64,000 nt of DNA from Rhizobium chutanense. GTDB lineage: Bacteria > Pseudomonadota > Alphaproteobacteria > Rhizobiales > Rhizobiaceae. The stretch is from contig NZ_NWSV01000001.1 of assembly GCF_002531935.1 (NCBI RefSeq), positions 124,001-188,000 of the forward strand, given 5' to 3'. Each line of letters begins with the position of its first letter. The first letter of the stretch is position 1. Of the stretch, positions 27,662 through 40,257 are shown piece by piece. A program made the translations under genes and the position numbers. Below the pieces are notes generated by a model. The model searched no databases and was not told where the DNA came from. It saw nothing but the letters and a program-made list of their open reading frames with translations.

Positions 27662-30646
27662 TTAGCCGCCCAATGCATCCTCGAGGAATGCGGCGAGCTG
27701 CGACAGATGCTTGGACATCAGGCCCGTCGCCGGCGAGGCGGCGGCCGGACGGCCGGTATAACGGACGCGCTGGTACTTTGCATCGATATGGGCGAGCACC
27801 CATTCGAGGAAGGGATCGATGAACGACCATGCGCCCATGTTCTTCGGCTCTTCCTGGCACCAGACCATCTCGGCATTGCGGAAGCGCGACAGTTCGTTGA
27901 TCAGCGCCTTTGCCGGGAACGGATAGAGCTGTTCGACACGCAGAAGATAGATGTCGTCGATGCCGCGCTTTTCGCGTTCTTCGAGAAGATCGTAATAGAC
28001 CTTGCCGGAGCACATGACGACACGACGGATCTTGTTGTCCTTCTGCAGCTTGATCGGGCCGTCCTTGATCACTTCGGCATCGTCCCAGAGCAGGCGATGG
28101 AAGGCGGATTCACCGGCCATTTCGGCAAGCGTCGAGACCGCCCGCTTGTGGCGGAGCAGCGATTTCGGCGTCATCAGGATCAGCGGCTTGCGGAAGTCGC
28201 GCTTCAGCTGCCGGCGCAGGATATGGAAGTAGTTCGCCGGCGTCGTGACATTGGCGACCTGCATATTGTCTTCTGCGCAGAGCTGCAGGAAACGCTCGAG
28301 GCGGGCCGAGGAATGTTCCGGACCCTGACCCTCATAACCATGCGGCAACAGGCAGACGAGACCCGACATGCGCAGCCATTTGCGTTCGCCCGACGAGATG
28401 AACTGGTCGAAAACCACCTGCGCGCCGTTGGCGAAATCGCCGAACTGGGCTTCCCAGAGCGTCAGCGCGTTCGGGCGGGCAAGCGAGTAGCCGTATTCGA
28501 AACCGAGCACGGCCTCTTCCGAAAGCATCGAATTGATGACTTCGTAGCGACCCTGCGTCGGCGAGAGATTGGCGAGCGGGATGTAGCGTTCCTCGGTTTC
28601 CTGATCGTAGAGAACCGAATGACGCTGCGAGAAAGTGCCGCGTTCGCAATCCTGGCCGGACAGACGGATCTTGCTGCCTTCGACACAAAGCGCGCCGAAG
28701 GAGAGCGCTTCAGCCATCGCCCAGTCGATGCCCTCGCCGGTGGCGATCATGTTGGCGCGGTTTTCCATGAAGCGCTGGATCGTGCGATGCGCATTGAAGC
28801 CTGCCGGGATCTCCGACAGCTTGCGGCCGATCTCCTTCAGCGTCTTCATCGGCACGGCCGTTTTGCCGCGGCGCTGCTCGTCGGCGTTGTCGGCCGCGCG
28901 CAGGCCCGACCACTCGCCATCAAGCCAGTCGGCCTTATTCGGCTTATAGTGCTGGCCGGCCTCGAACTCCTGTTCGAGATGGGCGCGCCAGTCGGCCTTC
29001 ATTTTCTCGACTTCACCTTCGGTGAGCAGGCCTTCGGCGACGAGGCGCGCCGCATAGATCTGCAGCACGGTCTTGTGGCCGCGGATGACCTTGTACATCT
29101 TCGGCTGCGTGAAGGACGGTTCGTCGCCTTCATTGTGGCCGTAGCGGCGATAGCAGAACATGTCGAGCACCACAGGCTTGTGGAACTTCATGCGGAATTC
29201 GGTGGCGATCTTGGCGCCATAAACGACCGCTTCCGGATCGTCGCCGTTGACGTGGAAGATCGGCGCCTCGATCATCTTGGCGACGTCGGACGGATAGGGC
29301 GACGAGCGCGAGAAGGCCGGGTTCGTGGTGAAGCCGATCTGGTTGTTGATGATGACGTGCATGGTGCCGGCGACGCGATGGCCGCGCAGACCGGAAAGGC
29401 CGAGGATTTCGGCGATGACACCCTGGCCGGCGAAGGCCGCATCACCGTGGATCAAGAGCGGCAGAACCTTGGCGCGTTCGGAAAGCGGAATGATGTCGCC
29501 GTCCCAGACAGCCGCATTCATGTCCTGCTTGGCGCGGGCCTTGCCCATGACGACCGGGTCGACGATTTCAAGATGCGAGGGGTTTGCCGTCAGCGAGACA
29601 TGCACCTTGTTGCCGTCGAATTCACGGTCGGAGGAGGCGCCGAGATGGTACTTGACGTCGCCCGAACCTTCGACTTCGTCGGGTGCGTAGGAGCCGCCCT
29701 TGAATTCGTGGAAGATTGCCCGGTGCGGCTTGCCCATAACCTGGGAGAGCACGTTCAGGCGGCCGCGATGGGCCATGCCGAAGACGGCTTCCTTGAGGCC
29801 GAGATGACCGCCGCGCTTCAAGATCTGCTCCAGCGCCGGGATCAGCGATTCCCCGCCGTCGAGGCCGAAGCGCTTGGTGCCCTTGAACTTGACGTCGAGG
29901 AACTGTTCGTAACCTTCGGCTTCGATGAGCTTGGAAAGGATCGCCTTCTTGCCTTCGGCCGTGAAGGCCACGCCCTTGTCAGGACCTTCGATACGCTCCT
30001 GGATCCAGGCCTTCTCTTCCGGATTGGAGATGTGCATGAATTCGACGCCGAGCGTCGAGCAATAGGTGCGCTCGAGAATATCGATCATCTCTGGGATGGT
30101 CGCGTATTCCAGGCCGAGCACGTTGTCGATGAAGATCCTGCGGTCGTAATCGGCTGATGTGAAGCCGTAATTCTCAGGCGACAGCTCGCGATAGTCGTCG
30201 ACCGATGCGGCGATGCCGAGCGGGTCGAGCTTGGCATGCAGGTGGCCGCGCATGCGGTAGGCGCGGATCATCATGATGGCGCGCACGGAATCGCGTGTCG
30301 CCTGCAGAACGTCGGTGCTGTCGGCAGGCTTGCCCTGCGCTTCGGCCTTGGCCTTGACCTTGGTCTCGATGACCTTTTCGACGATGCCCCAGTCGCCGTC
30401 GAGCGCCGACACCAGATCGCCGCCGGCCGCCAGCGGCCAGTTCTTCTTGCGCCAGGAAGCCCCCTTGGCCGCTCTCTTCACATCGCTGGGATCGTCCTCC
30501 AGCGCCTTGAAGAAGGTGCGCCACTGATCGTCGACCGACGCCGGATCCTCTTCGTATCGCGCATAAAGCTGCTCGATATAGGCCGCGTTGGCGCCATCCA
30601 GAAACGAGGTGATCTGAAACTGCTCGTTGGCTTCTTGCCGTGCCAT
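27662..30646 (-). CDS. sucA: 2-oxoglutarate dehydrogenase E1 component
   Basis: 994 residues. The N-terminal peptide with [17 protein letters not shown] mediates E2 binding; the thiamine-diphosphate domains contain [30 protein letters not shown] and the C-terminal [20 protein letters not shown]-type region (here [16 protein letters not shown]). It decarboxylates 2-oxoglutarate. The start at 30646 ([11 protein letters not shown]) has no normal Shine-Dalgarno sequence: a perfect 7-bp hairpin with GAAG in its loop ends 8 nt upstream. It depends on TPP, as does the riboswitch-regulated operon at 4404. Confidence 0.97.
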   Translation of the reverse strand: [994 protein letters not shown]

Positions 30647-30654
30647 GGTGTTAT

Positions 30655-30672
30655 GCGGACGCTTCCGTCCGC
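30655..30672 (-). promoter_or_regulatory. Hairpin at the sucA ribosome-binding region
   Basis: On the minus strand GCGGACG-GAAG-CGTCCGC, a perfect 7-bp stem with a tetraloop, ends 8 nt before the sucA ATG. The only purine-rich sequence near the start (GGAAG) is in the loop and upper stem, so the hairpin may present or mask the ribosome-binding site. Confidence 0.6.
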
Positions 30673-30763
30673 CTCCTGACTTTGATGAATTGCCGGCTAT
30701 CGCCGGCTGCCGCATTCCGATTGCCGCCTGTCCGCGGCGCATCTATGTCCCGTGCCGTCAAGG

Positions 30764-30799
30764 CCGGGCGGAAGGCTGAGATGCCGCTCCTCCGCCCGG
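30764..30799 (-). promoter_or_regulatory. Intercistronic stem-loop between sucD and sucA
   Basis: TCCGCCCGG and CCGGGCGGA arms (30791-30799 and 30764-30772) form a perfect 9-bp stem with an 18-nt loop, 12 bp after the sucD stop. There is no T run, so it is more likely an mRNA-processing or stabilising element or weak attenuator than a terminator. It could let mdh-sucCD and sucAB be expressed at different levels. Confidence 0.6.
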
Positions 30800-30811
30800 G
30801 TATAAGTTGGA

Positions 30812-31714
30812 TTAGCCCTTGAGGACTTCAACCAGCGTCTTGCCGAGGCGGGCCGGAGACGGCGACACCTTGATGCCGGCCGCTTCCATCGCCGCGATCT
30901 TCGATTCCGCATCGCCCTTGCCGCCGGATACCACGGCGCCGGCATGGCCCATGGTGCGGCCCTTCGGCGCCGTACGGCCGGCGATGAAGCCGGCCATCGG
31001 CTTCTTGCGGCCCTTCTTGGCCTCGTCGATAAGGAACTGGGCTGCGTCTTCTTCAGCCGAGCCGCCGATTTCGCCGATCATGATGATCGAGGTCGTGGCT
31101 TCGTCGGCCAGGAACATTTCCAGCACGTCGATGAACTCGGTGCCCTTGACCGGGTCGCCGCCGATGCCGACGGCGGTCGTCTGGCCGAGGCCTTCGTTGG
31201 AGGTCTGGAACACGGCTTCGTAGGTCAGCGTGCCCGAGCGGGACACGATGCCGACCGAGCCCTTGCGGAAGATCGAGCCCGGCATGATGCCGATCTTGCA
31301 CTCTTCCGGCGTCATGATGCCCGGGCAGTTGGGCCCAAGCAGTCGCGACTTGGAGCGGTCGAGGCGAGCCTTGACGCGCACCATGTCCATGACCGGGATG
31401 CCTTCGGTGATGCAGGTGATGAACGGGATCTCGGCGTCGATCGCCTCGATGATCGCGTCCGCTGCACCGGCCGGCGGAACATAGATGACCGATGCGTTGG
31501 CGCCGGTCTTTTCCTTGCCTTCGGCAACGGTTGCGAAGATCGGCAGGCTTTCGCCCTTCGAGCCGGTCCAGTTTTCGCCGCCCTTCTTCGGGTGGATCCC
31601 GCCGACCATCTGCGTGCCGTAATAGGCGAGCGCCTGTTCGGTGTGGAACGTACCGGTCTTGCCGGTCAGACCCTGAACGAGGATCTTGGTGTCTTTATTG
31701 ACGATAATAGACAT
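30812..31714 (-). CDS. sucD: Succinyl-CoA synthetase alpha subunit
   Basis: 300 residues. The CoA-binding Rossmann domain ([22 protein letters not shown] region) is followed by the ligase domain; the phosphohistidine lies in the motif [17 protein letters not shown]. It makes ATP or GTP from succinyl-CoA with SucC. The start [10 protein letters not shown] at 31714 was preferred over a basic 19-residue extension. It begins 19 bp after sucC. Confidence 0.97.
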   Translation of the reverse strand: MSIIVNKDTKILVQGLTGKTGTFHTEQALAYYGTQMVGGIHPKKGGENWTGSKGESLPIFATVAEGKEKTGANASVIYVPPAGAADAIIEAIDAEIPFITCITEGIPVMDMVRVKARLDRSKSRLLGPNCPGIMTPEECKIGIMPGSIFRKGSVGIVSRSGTLTYEAVFQTSNEGLGQTTAVGIGGDPVKGTEFIDVLEMFLADEATTSIIMIGEIGGSAEEDAAQFLIDEAKKGRKKPMAGFIAGRTAPKGRTMGHAGAVVSGGKGDAESKIAAMEAAGIKVSPSPARLGKTLVEVLKG

Positions 31715-31733
31715 TCTTTCAGATCCTTCAAAT

Positions 31734-32927
<1,194 letters not shown>

Positions 32928-32963
32928 GGGTCTATCCCTATTTCGATTAGCTCAGCCCATCGC

Positions 32964-34046
<1,083 letters not shown>

Positions 34047-34069
34047 TCAATCGTTTAGATACTAAAATT

Positions 34070-34085
34070 CTTACGTAAACGTAAG
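34070..34085. promoter_or_regulatory. Candidate operator (7-2-7 palindrome) upstream of mdh
   Basis: CTTACGTAAACGTAAG has perfect 7-bp arms around AA and lies in an AT-rich patch 144 bp upstream of mdh, 20 bp from the zapE stop. TTACGTnnACGTAA-type sites are reminiscent of operators proposed for LiuR (MerR family, branched-chain amino-acid breakdown); that link is a recollection. It is the only such site seen in the window. Confidence 0.55.
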
Positions 34086-34104
34086 TTAGTTCGTCACGGG
34101 ATTG

Positions 34105-35268
34105 TTACTCTGCGGCGCGTTTTTCATGGTGCAGCGCAAGATATTCGGCACTGCGCATCTCGAACAGGCGCGAGGCCGTGCGGTCGAATTCGAAACCTTC
34201 GGTGCCCCGGCGTTGCACCAGCAACTCCTCCGGCATCGCGGCTGCGGAAATGTAAAGCCGCACGGCATGATCGTAGAACGTATCGACGAGAATGATGAAC
34301 CGTTTGATCTGGTTTCGCCTTTCCGGCCCGAGCAAGGGAACGTGATCGATGAAGACCATATCGAAACGCTCGGCGATCGCGAGGAAGTCGGCCGCCCCGA
34401 GCGGCTTGTCGCAAAGATCGGCGAAGGAGAACCGCGCCATACGCTCGCTGGCGAGCGGCACGTGGATGTGGCGCCCCTTCATCGGAATATCCAGCGGCTG
34501 CGCCTTGCGCCCATGCAGCGCCTGCGTCCACGACGCTTCCATCGCCATGTCGTTGTGTTCGTTGATCGGCACCAGATAGACCGGCTGGCTGTTCAGCTTC
34601 TCCATCCGGTAATCGGTCGGCGAATCCAGGGTGACGACATCGACATGCTGCTTGAGCAGGGCAACGAAGGGCAGGAAGAGGCCGCGATTGAGCCCATCCC
34701 TGTAGAGGTTGTCGGGTTCGACGTTCGACGTCGCGACCAGCACGCATCCGCGCGCGAACAGCTCGGAGAACAGCCGCGACAGGATCATCGCATCGGCGAT
34801 GTCGGTGACCGTGAATTCGTCGAAGCAGAGCAGTTCCGCTTCCTCGTAAAGCGCTGCGGCAACCGGCGGCATCGGATCGGCCTGCTTCGTCTCGCCGTTC
34901 TTGAGCTTCAGCCGGTGCGCCGCGATGCGGTTGTGCACATCCGCCATGAATTCGTGGAAATGCGCCCGGCGTTTCTTCCGGCACGGCGCCATCGAGAAGA
35001 ACATGTCCATGAGCATGGTCTTGCCGCGGCCGACGCTGCCATGGATGTAAAGCCCCTTGGCGCCGTCGGCGGATTTTTTCTTGGCGGCAAACAGCCAGCC
35101 GAGCGCACTCGATTTTGCCGCCGGCCGCCGCTGTTTCAATCCGGCAAGCACCCTGTCGAGGCTCTTTGCCACGTCCATCTGGGCGGAATCGACCTGAAGC
35201 GTGCCCGATGCGGTCAGCGCTTTAAGCTGTTCGCAGACGCTGAGCGCATAATCCGGCATTGGTTGCAT
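34105..35268 (-). CDS. zapE: AFG1-family ATPase ZapE
   Basis: 387 residues with Walker A GSVGRGKTMLMDMFF, Walker B LCFDEFTVTDIADA and the AFG1 signature around ATSNVEPDNLYRDGLNR. Bacterial ZapE contacts the FtsZ ring; mitochondrial AFG1/LACE1 helps turn over respiratory subunits. Its location just upstream of mdh-suc and near sdh is noteworthy in that light, although whether it shares the mdh promoter is doubtful because mdh has its own 178-bp upstream gap. Confidence 0.9.
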   Translation of the reverse strand: MQPMPDYALSVCEQLKALTASGTLQVDSAQMDVAKSLDRVLAGLKQRRPAAKSSALGWLFAAKKKSADGAKGLYIHGSVGRGKTMLMDMFFSMAPCRKKRRAHFHEFMADVHNRIAAHRLKLKNGETKQADPMPPVAAALYEEAELLCFDEFTVTDIADAMILSRLFSELFARGCVLVATSNVEPDNLYRDGLNRGLFLPFVALLKQHVDVVTLDSPTDYRMEKLNSQPVYLVPINEHNDMAMEASWTQALHGRKAQPLDIPMKGRHIHVPLASERMARFSFADLCDKPLGAADFLAIAERFDMVFIDHVPLLGPERRNQIKRFIILVDTFYDHAVRLYISAAAMPEELLVQRRGTEGFEFDRTASRLFEMRSAEYLALHHEKRAAE

Positions 35269-35349
35269 GAGGGCATGTCCGCCTGTCAGTCAACGGCGCA
35301 GGTCCGCCGGAGCGTTACCACGCCGGGTTCGTTTACCGCGCCGGTCTGC

Positions 35350-35871
35350 TTACCGGCTCAGGCTGATCTGCTGGCCCGTGCTCGTCTGTCCATCGAAGCG
35401 GTTGTCGGCCGTCTTGTAGACGCTGCCGAGCTGGTTGCCCGAGCGATCCTTGAGCAGCACCTGCTTGCCGGAAACCTCCCAGGAGCCCATCGCCGTCAGT
35501 TCGCCGACACAGCCGCGCGTTCCGCCACGCGAACCGCTGCCGAGATTGGTCAGCGTCAGGAACATGTCGCAGCTGCCGTTGACGCGCCAGCTTCCGACCA
35601 TCGATTCCTTGGTGACGTCAAGCGCATTCGCGGCCATGGCGCCGGACTGAGCCCCCGGCATCGATGCCGTCGTCGCCGTCGGCGCTGCCGGAAACTGAGA
35701 ATTGTTGACCGGCGGAAGCTGCCCGCCCTGCACCGAGGGAACCGGCTGCGCCGTCAACGGCGCCGGTCCGGCATTCGGGCTGGAGCTATAATCATATGCC
35801 GTACGCTGACAACCGGCTAGCGAGAGAGCCACCACCAGACCTGTCATCGCATATCGCAACTGCATCATCAT
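35350..35871 (-). CDS. Outer-membrane lipoprotein, Brucella Omp19 homologue (AprI/Inh family)
   Basis: 173 residues. A lipoprotein signal peptide ends at LSLAGC (lipobox cysteine near residue 21), followed by a Pro/Ala/Ser-rich linker and a compact beta-barrel domain with two cysteines (GSCDMF and RGCVGEL). The C-terminus [17 protein letters not shown] closely resembles that of Brucella Omp19, an AprI/Inh-type protease-inhibitor lipoprotein. It probably protects the envelope from proteases or modulates host proteolysis (family inference). The upstream 129 bp is AT-rich and holds its promoter. Confidence 0.88.
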   Translation of the reverse strand: MMMQLRYAMTGLVVALSLAGCQRTAYDYSSSPNAGPAPLTAQPVPSVQGGQLPPVNNSQFPAAPTATTASMPGAQSGAMAANALDVTKESMVGSWRVNGSCDMFLTLTNLGSGSRGGTRGCVGELTAMGSWEVSGKQVLLKDRSGNQLGSVYKTADNRFDGQTSTGQQISLSR

Positions 35872-36000
35872 ACTCCTGAATTCGGCTATCGCCGTAGAGA
35901 AACGGGCTGAGACAAGTCCGATTATCGTAATTCGCTTTGTTTAATCAAGTCAGGCTGCATAAATTGCCCGTCACAACAACTAACCGAAAAACGATACAGT

Positions 36001-36819
36001 TCAACTGTCCCGCTGCAAAACTTCCTGCACATAGAATTTGTCAGCAAGGTGTTGCGCGCGTTGATCTCTGTCCGGATCCCTGTCGAACTCCCGCAATATC
36101 CCCGAATAACGCTCGAACGAGTTCTGCAGAAAGGATTGCACCAGCGTCGGCGGCAGACCTTCCCCCATTTCGCGAGTCTGTTTCTTGACATGCACGAGGT
36201 CGAGTATCGCCGTTCGAAGATCGGGGGCGACCGAGATCGCTTCGAGGCATTCCAGCATATTCATCGGCGGCAATACGCGAAACGAACTCTGCCGCATCCA
36301 TTCGAGCGCGATGGCCGGGCGGATGGTATAGAGGAGCTTCTTCAGCCTGATCGGCCCCTCGCCCTGGCTCTGAAAATGCTGCCGCATCAGCCCCACATAG
36401 TGGGCAGCGACCTTTTCCGGAACCATGATCAGATCGAGCAGATCGCCCAGACGCGAGCGAAAACCGGCTTCCTCTTCATAAACGATCGGCGATTTCAGCC
36501 ATTCGACCACCACCGCGTTACCCTTGAGGGCAAGCAGCAGCGCCTTTCGCAGATCCCAGCCGCCGGTATCGATATCGCCAATGATCGGAAATTCGATGAC
36601 ATCACGCGCCGAAGCAAGCGCGAGATGATGCTTGACGGGACGGATATAGACGAAGCGGCAGTCATAATCGCTGTCGGGAGATGGAAATCCCCAGGCGCGA
36701 CTGCCGCTTTCGATCGCAAAACCGATACGAATGCCCTGTTCGCGCACCGAGGCGAGCCGCGACCTGATCTCCTTGACGGCTTCGGGATCGAAGCCGTCCA
36801 TTCCGCCATCGGCACGCAT
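36001..36819 (-). CDS. RlaP/YcgL-type nucleotidyltransferase fused to the sdh transcription unit
   Basis: 272 residues. The nucleotidyltransferase fingerprint IESGSRAWGFPSPDSDYDCRF (GS...DxD, about 37-56) matches the PF10127-type predicted polymerase-beta-like family that includes RlaP, linked to RNA repair. The remaining helical part fits that family. The GTG/ATG start at 36819 is only 4 bp after the sdhB stop, so it is cotranscribed with sdhCDAB; M7 at 36801 is an alternative start. Function here is unknown. It ends the operon; no good terminator is seen in the 129 bp after it. Confidence 0.82.
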   Translation of the reverse strand: MRADGGMDGFDPEAVKEIRSRLASVREQGIRIGFAIESGSRAWGFPSPDSDYDCRFVYIRPVKHHLALASARDVIEFPIIGDIDTGGWDLRKALLLALKGNAVVVEWLKSPIVYEEEAGFRSRLGDLLDLIMVPEKVAAHYVGLMRQHFQSQGEGPIRLKKLLYTIRPAIALEWMRQSSFRVLPPMNMLECLEAISVAPDLRTAILDLVHVKKQTREMGEGLPPTLVQSFLQNSFERYSGILREFDRDPDRDQRAQHLADKFYVQEVLQRDS

Positions 36820-36823
36820 GCCA

Positions 36824-37603
36824 TCAGACCCGGCGTTCGACCATCATCTTCTTGATTTCGGCGATCGCCTTGGCCGGGTTGAGGCCCTTCGGGCAGGTCT
36901 GCGCGCAGTTCATGATCGTGTGGCAGCGATAGAGGCGGAACGGATCTTCGAGATTGTCGAGACGTTCGCCGGTTGCCTCATCTCTGGAATCGATCAGCCA
37001 GCGATAGGCCTGCAGTAGAACGGCAGGACCGAGATAGCGGTCGCCGTTCCACCAGTAGCTCGGACAGGAGGTCGAGCAGCAGGCGCAGAGGATGCATTCA
37101 TAGAGACCGTCGAGCTTCTGACGGTCCTCATGGCTCTGCTTCCATTCCTTGGCAGGCGCCGGCGACACCGTCTTCAGCCACGGCTCGATCGAACGATGCT
37201 GGGCATAGAAGTTGGTGAGGTCGGGCACCAGATCCTTGACAACAGGCAGATGCGGCAGCGGATAGATCTTTACCGCGCCCTTGATGTCGTCGAGACCCTT
37301 GGTGCAGGCAAGCGTATTGGTGCCGTCGATATTCATCGCGCAGGAGCCGCAGATGCCCTCGCGACAGGAGCGGCGCAGCGTCAGCGTCGGGTCGATCTTG
37401 TTCTTGATGTAGAGCAGGCCGTCGAGCACCATCGGGCCGCAATCGTCGACATCGATGTAGAAGGTGTCGATCGACGGGTTCTGTCCGTCGTCCGGGCTCC
37501 AGCGGTAGACGCGGAATTCGCGGGTGTTCTTGGCACCCGCCGGCTTCGGCCAGACCTTGCCTTCGCGCATCTGAGAATTCTTGGGGAGAGCGAGTTCAAC
37601 CAT
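36824..37603 (-). CDS. sdhB: Succinate dehydrogenase iron-sulfur subunit
   Basis: 259 residues with all three cluster motifs: [2Fe-2S] CREGICGSC...C, [4Fe-4S] [11 protein letters not shown] and [3Fe-4S] [17 protein letters not shown]. It conducts electrons from the SdhA FAD to ubiquinone in complex II. It starts 18 bp after sdhA. Confidence 0.98.
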   Translation of the reverse strand: MVELALPKNSQMREGKVWPKPAGAKNTREFRVYRWSPDDGQNPSIDTFYIDVDDCGPMVLDGLLYIKNKIDPTLTLRRSCREGICGSCAMNIDGTNTLACTKGLDDIKGAVKIYPLPHLPVVKDLVPDLTNFYAQHRSIEPWLKTVSPAPAKEWKQSHEDRQKLDGLYECILCACCSTSCPSYWWNGDRYLGPAVLLQAYRWLIDSRDEATGERLDNLEDPFRLYRCHTIMNCAQTCPKGLNPAKAIAEIKKMMVERRV

Positions 37604-37621
37604 ATCCGGTTCCTCTTGAGA

Positions 37622-39463
37622 TCAGTACACGCGAGCTTTCGGCTCGATCTTGTGCGGATCGATGCCTTCGGCGATGAGCTCGGTGTGAACCGGCCGATAG
37701 TCGAGCTTCACATCGCCCGCCTCGTTCACCCAGGCAAGCGTGTGCTTGCGCCAGTTGAGGTCGTCGCGGCCGGCGAATGCACCTTCGGTATAATCCTCGC
37801 GGGCATGCGAACCGCGGCTCTCCTTGCGGGCCTCGGCGCCGTAAATGGTCGTGATGGCGTTGGCCATCAGGTTCTGCAGTTCGAGCGTTTCCACCAGGTC
37901 GGAGTTCCAGACCATCGAACGGTCGGTAACCTTGATGTCCTGCATCTCGCCCCAGATCGCCGAAATGCGCCGGCAGCCGGATTCCAGCGAGTCTTGCGTG
38001 CGGAACACGGCAGCGTCTTCCTGCATGGCACGCTGCATTTTCTCGCGCAGCACGGCCGTCGGTGTGCCGCCGCTGGCGTGACGCAGGCCGTCGAAGCGGT
38101 CCATGATCTTGTCGCAGGCGGCGACGTTGAGATGCGGGATCGGCGCTGCGCGGTCGATGACTTCGCCGGCGCGGATCGCCGCGGCGCGGCCGAAGACCAC
38201 AAGGTCGATCAGCGAATTGGAGCCGAGGCGGTTGGCGCCGTGCACCGAGGCGCAGCCGGCCTCGCCGACAGCCATCAGGCCGGGGATGATCCGCTCCGGA
38301 TTGGCGCTGTCGGCGTTCAGCACTTCGCCCCAATAATTCGTGGGAATGCCGCCCATATTGTAGTGAACGGTCGGCAGAACCGGGATCGGCTCGCGGGTGA
38401 CGTCGACGCCGGCGAAAATCTTGGCGCTCTCGGAAATCCCCGGCAGGCGTTCATGCAGCACGGCCGGATCGAGATGGTCGAGATGCAGGAAGATGTGATC
38501 CTTGTTCTTGCCGACGCCGCGGCCTTCGCGGATCTCCAGCGTCATGCAGCGCGAAACGACGTCGCGCGAGGCAAGATCCTTGGCCGAGGGCGCATAACGC
38601 TCCATGAAGCGTTCGCCCTCGGAATTGACGAGGTAACCGCCTTCGCCGCGTGCGCCTTCGGTGATCAGACAGCCCGAACCATAGATGCCGGTCGGGTGGA
38701 ACTGGACGAATTCCATGTCCTGCAGCGGCAGGCCGGCGCGCGCCACCATGCCGCCGCCGTCGCCGGTGCAGGTATGGGCAGACGTTGCCGAGAAATAGGC
38801 GCGGCCGTAGCCGCCGGTCGCCAGCACCACCATCTTGGCGGCGAAGCGATGGATCGTGCCGTCATCGAGGCACCAGGCGACGACGCCGGTGCAGCGGCTG
38901 CCGTCTTCCGACATGATCAGGTCGAGCGCGAAATACTCGATGAAGAATTCGGCGTTGTTCCTGAGCGACTGGCCGTAGAGCGTATGCAGGATGGCGTGGC
39001 CGGTGCGGTCGGCGACGGCGCAGGTGCGCTGCACCGGCGGGCCTTCGCCGTAATTCTGCATGTGGCCGCCGAACGGGCGCTGATAGATCTTGCCTTCCTC
39101 GTTGCGCGAGAACGGCACGCCGTAATGCTCGAGCTCATAGACCGCCTTCGGCGCTTCCATGGTGAGATACTGCATGGCGTCGACGTCGCCGAGCCAGTCG
39201 GAACCCTTGACGGTGTCATAGAGGTGCCATTGCCAGCTGTCCGGCGTCATGTTGCGCAGCGAGGCGGCGATACCGCCCTGGGCGGCGACCGTATGCGAGC
39301 GGGTCGGGAATACCTTGGTGATGCAGGCGGTGCGGAAACCCTGCTCGGCCATGCCGAGCGTGGCGCGCAGGCCGGCGCCGCCGGCGCCGACGACGATCAC
39401 GTCGTAGGAGTGATCGACATATTTGTAGGCCTTGCCGTTCTGGGCGGGTGAAGTCGGTGCCAT
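37622..39463 (-). CDS. sdhA: Succinate dehydrogenase flavoprotein subunit
   Basis: 613 residues. N-terminal FAD fold [19 protein letters not shown], the histidine that covalently binds FAD in [16 protein letters not shown], and the active-site region [21 protein letters not shown]. It oxidises succinate to fumarate on the cytoplasmic face of the inner membrane. sdhA begins 7 bp after sdhD. Confidence 0.98.
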   Translation of the reverse strand: MAPTSPAQNGKAYKYVDHSYDVIVVGAGGAGLRATLGMAEQGFRTACITKVFPTRSHTVAAQGGIAASLRNMTPDSWQWHLYDTVKGSDWLGDVDAMQYLTMEAPKAVYELEHYGVPFSRNEEGKIYQRPFGGHMQNYGEGPPVQRTCAVADRTGHAILHTLYGQSLRNNAEFFIEYFALDLIMSEDGSRCTGVVAWCLDDGTIHRFAAKMVVLATGGYGRAYFSATSAHTCTGDGGGMVARAGLPLQDMEFVQFHPTGIYGSGCLITEGARGEGGYLVNSEGERFMERYAPSAKDLASRDVVSRCMTLEIREGRGVGKNKDHIFLHLDHLDPAVLHERLPGISESAKIFAGVDVTREPIPVLPTVHYNMGGIPTNYWGEVLNADSANPERIIPGLMAVGEAGCASVHGANRLGSNSLIDLVVFGRAAAIRAGEVIDRAAPIPHLNVAACDKIMDRFDGLRHASGGTPTAVLREKMQRAMQEDAAVFRTQDSLESGCRRISAIWGEMQDIKVTDRSMVWNSDLVETLELQNLMANAITTIYGAEARKESRGSHAREDYTEGAFAGRDDLNWRKHTLAWVNEAGDVKLDYRPVHTELIAEGIDPHKIEPKARVY

Positions 39464-39470
39464 ATCGAGC

Positions 39471-39851
39471 TTATCCTACGAATGCGATTTTCAGAATGGC
39501 GAAAAGACAGAGGCCGGCGATCAGGATCGCGAAGAAGGTGTTCAGCATCAGCAGCGCGATCTTGCCGAACTCGCCATGCACGTAATCCTCGATGATGACC
39601 TGCATGCCGAGCTTCATGTGGATGACGCCCGAAATCACCATCAGCCCCATGACGACGGCGACGAAGGGGTTCGACAGCGCGCGAACCACGTCCGCATAGG
39701 GCGCGCCGGCATAGGCGATCATGAAGAAGAGGAAGAAGAGGATGAGCGGAACATTGGCGACGGCCGTCAGCCGCTGGCGCCAGAAATGGTCCGTGCCGTC
39801 CTTGGCGGAGCCGAGCCCGCGAACCTTGCCGAGGGGGGTGCGCATATCCAT
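39471..39851 (-). CDS. sdhD: Succinate dehydrogenase membrane anchor SdhD
   Basis: 126 residues, three membrane helices. The haem-b ligand histidine lies in [19 protein letters not shown], followed by the quinone-site Asp-Tyr pair. It anchors SdhAB to the inner membrane with SdhC; 10-bp gap to sdhC. Confidence 0.94.
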   Translation of the reverse strand: MDMRTPLGKVRGLGSAKDGTDHFWRQRLTAVANVPLILFFLFFMIAYAGAPYADVVRALSNPFVAVVMGLMVISGVIHMKLGMQVIIEDYVHGEFGKIALLMLNTFFAILIAGLCLFAILKIAFVG

Positions 39852-39861
39852 GAGAGGACCT

Positions 39862-40257
39862 TCAGAAGCGAATGAGGAAGCCGATCACCCAGACCAGCAC
39901 GGTCAGACAGAGCGACCCGATGACGTTGGCGATGGCGAGCTTGGTGGAAAATTCCTTCTCGAAGCCGTAGCCGAGATCCCACATGAAGTGGCGGAAACCG
40001 CCGAGCATGTGGTGCAGCAGCGCCCAGGTATAGCCGAGCAGCACGAGCTTGCCGAGAAGGCTGCCGAGCACCCAGTTGGCCCAGTCATAGGAGCCCTGGC
40101 CGCTTGCCGCTGCGATCAGCCACCAGGCGACCAGCAGCGTGCCGACGTAAAGCGCCCCACCGGTAATGCGGTGGACGATGGACATGATCATGGTGGGAAT
40201 AGGTTTGTAGATTTGCAAATGCGGCGACAGGGGCCGATTATTTGTCACGTTCGCCAT
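39862..40257 (-). CDS. sdhC: Succinate dehydrogenase cytochrome b556 subunit SdhC
   Basis: 131 residues, three membrane helices. It contains [27 protein letters not shown], the family signature with quinone-site serine and arginine, and the haem ligand in [15 protein letters not shown]. Start at 40257 ([14 protein letters not shown]); an upstream 15-codon extension is unsupported. First gene of sdhCDAB. Confidence 0.95.
   Translation of the reverse strand: MANVTNNRPLSPHLQIYKPIPTMIMSIVHRITGGALYVGTLLVAWWLIAAASGQGSYDWANWVLGSLLGKLVLLGYTWALLHHMLGGFRHFMWDLGYGFEKEFSTKLAIANVIGSLCLTVLVWVIGFLIRF

Noticed and set aside
37130..39451. A 773-codon plus-strand frame.
   Set aside because: Antisense to sdhA and part of sdhB; repetitive, charged translation and no domain.
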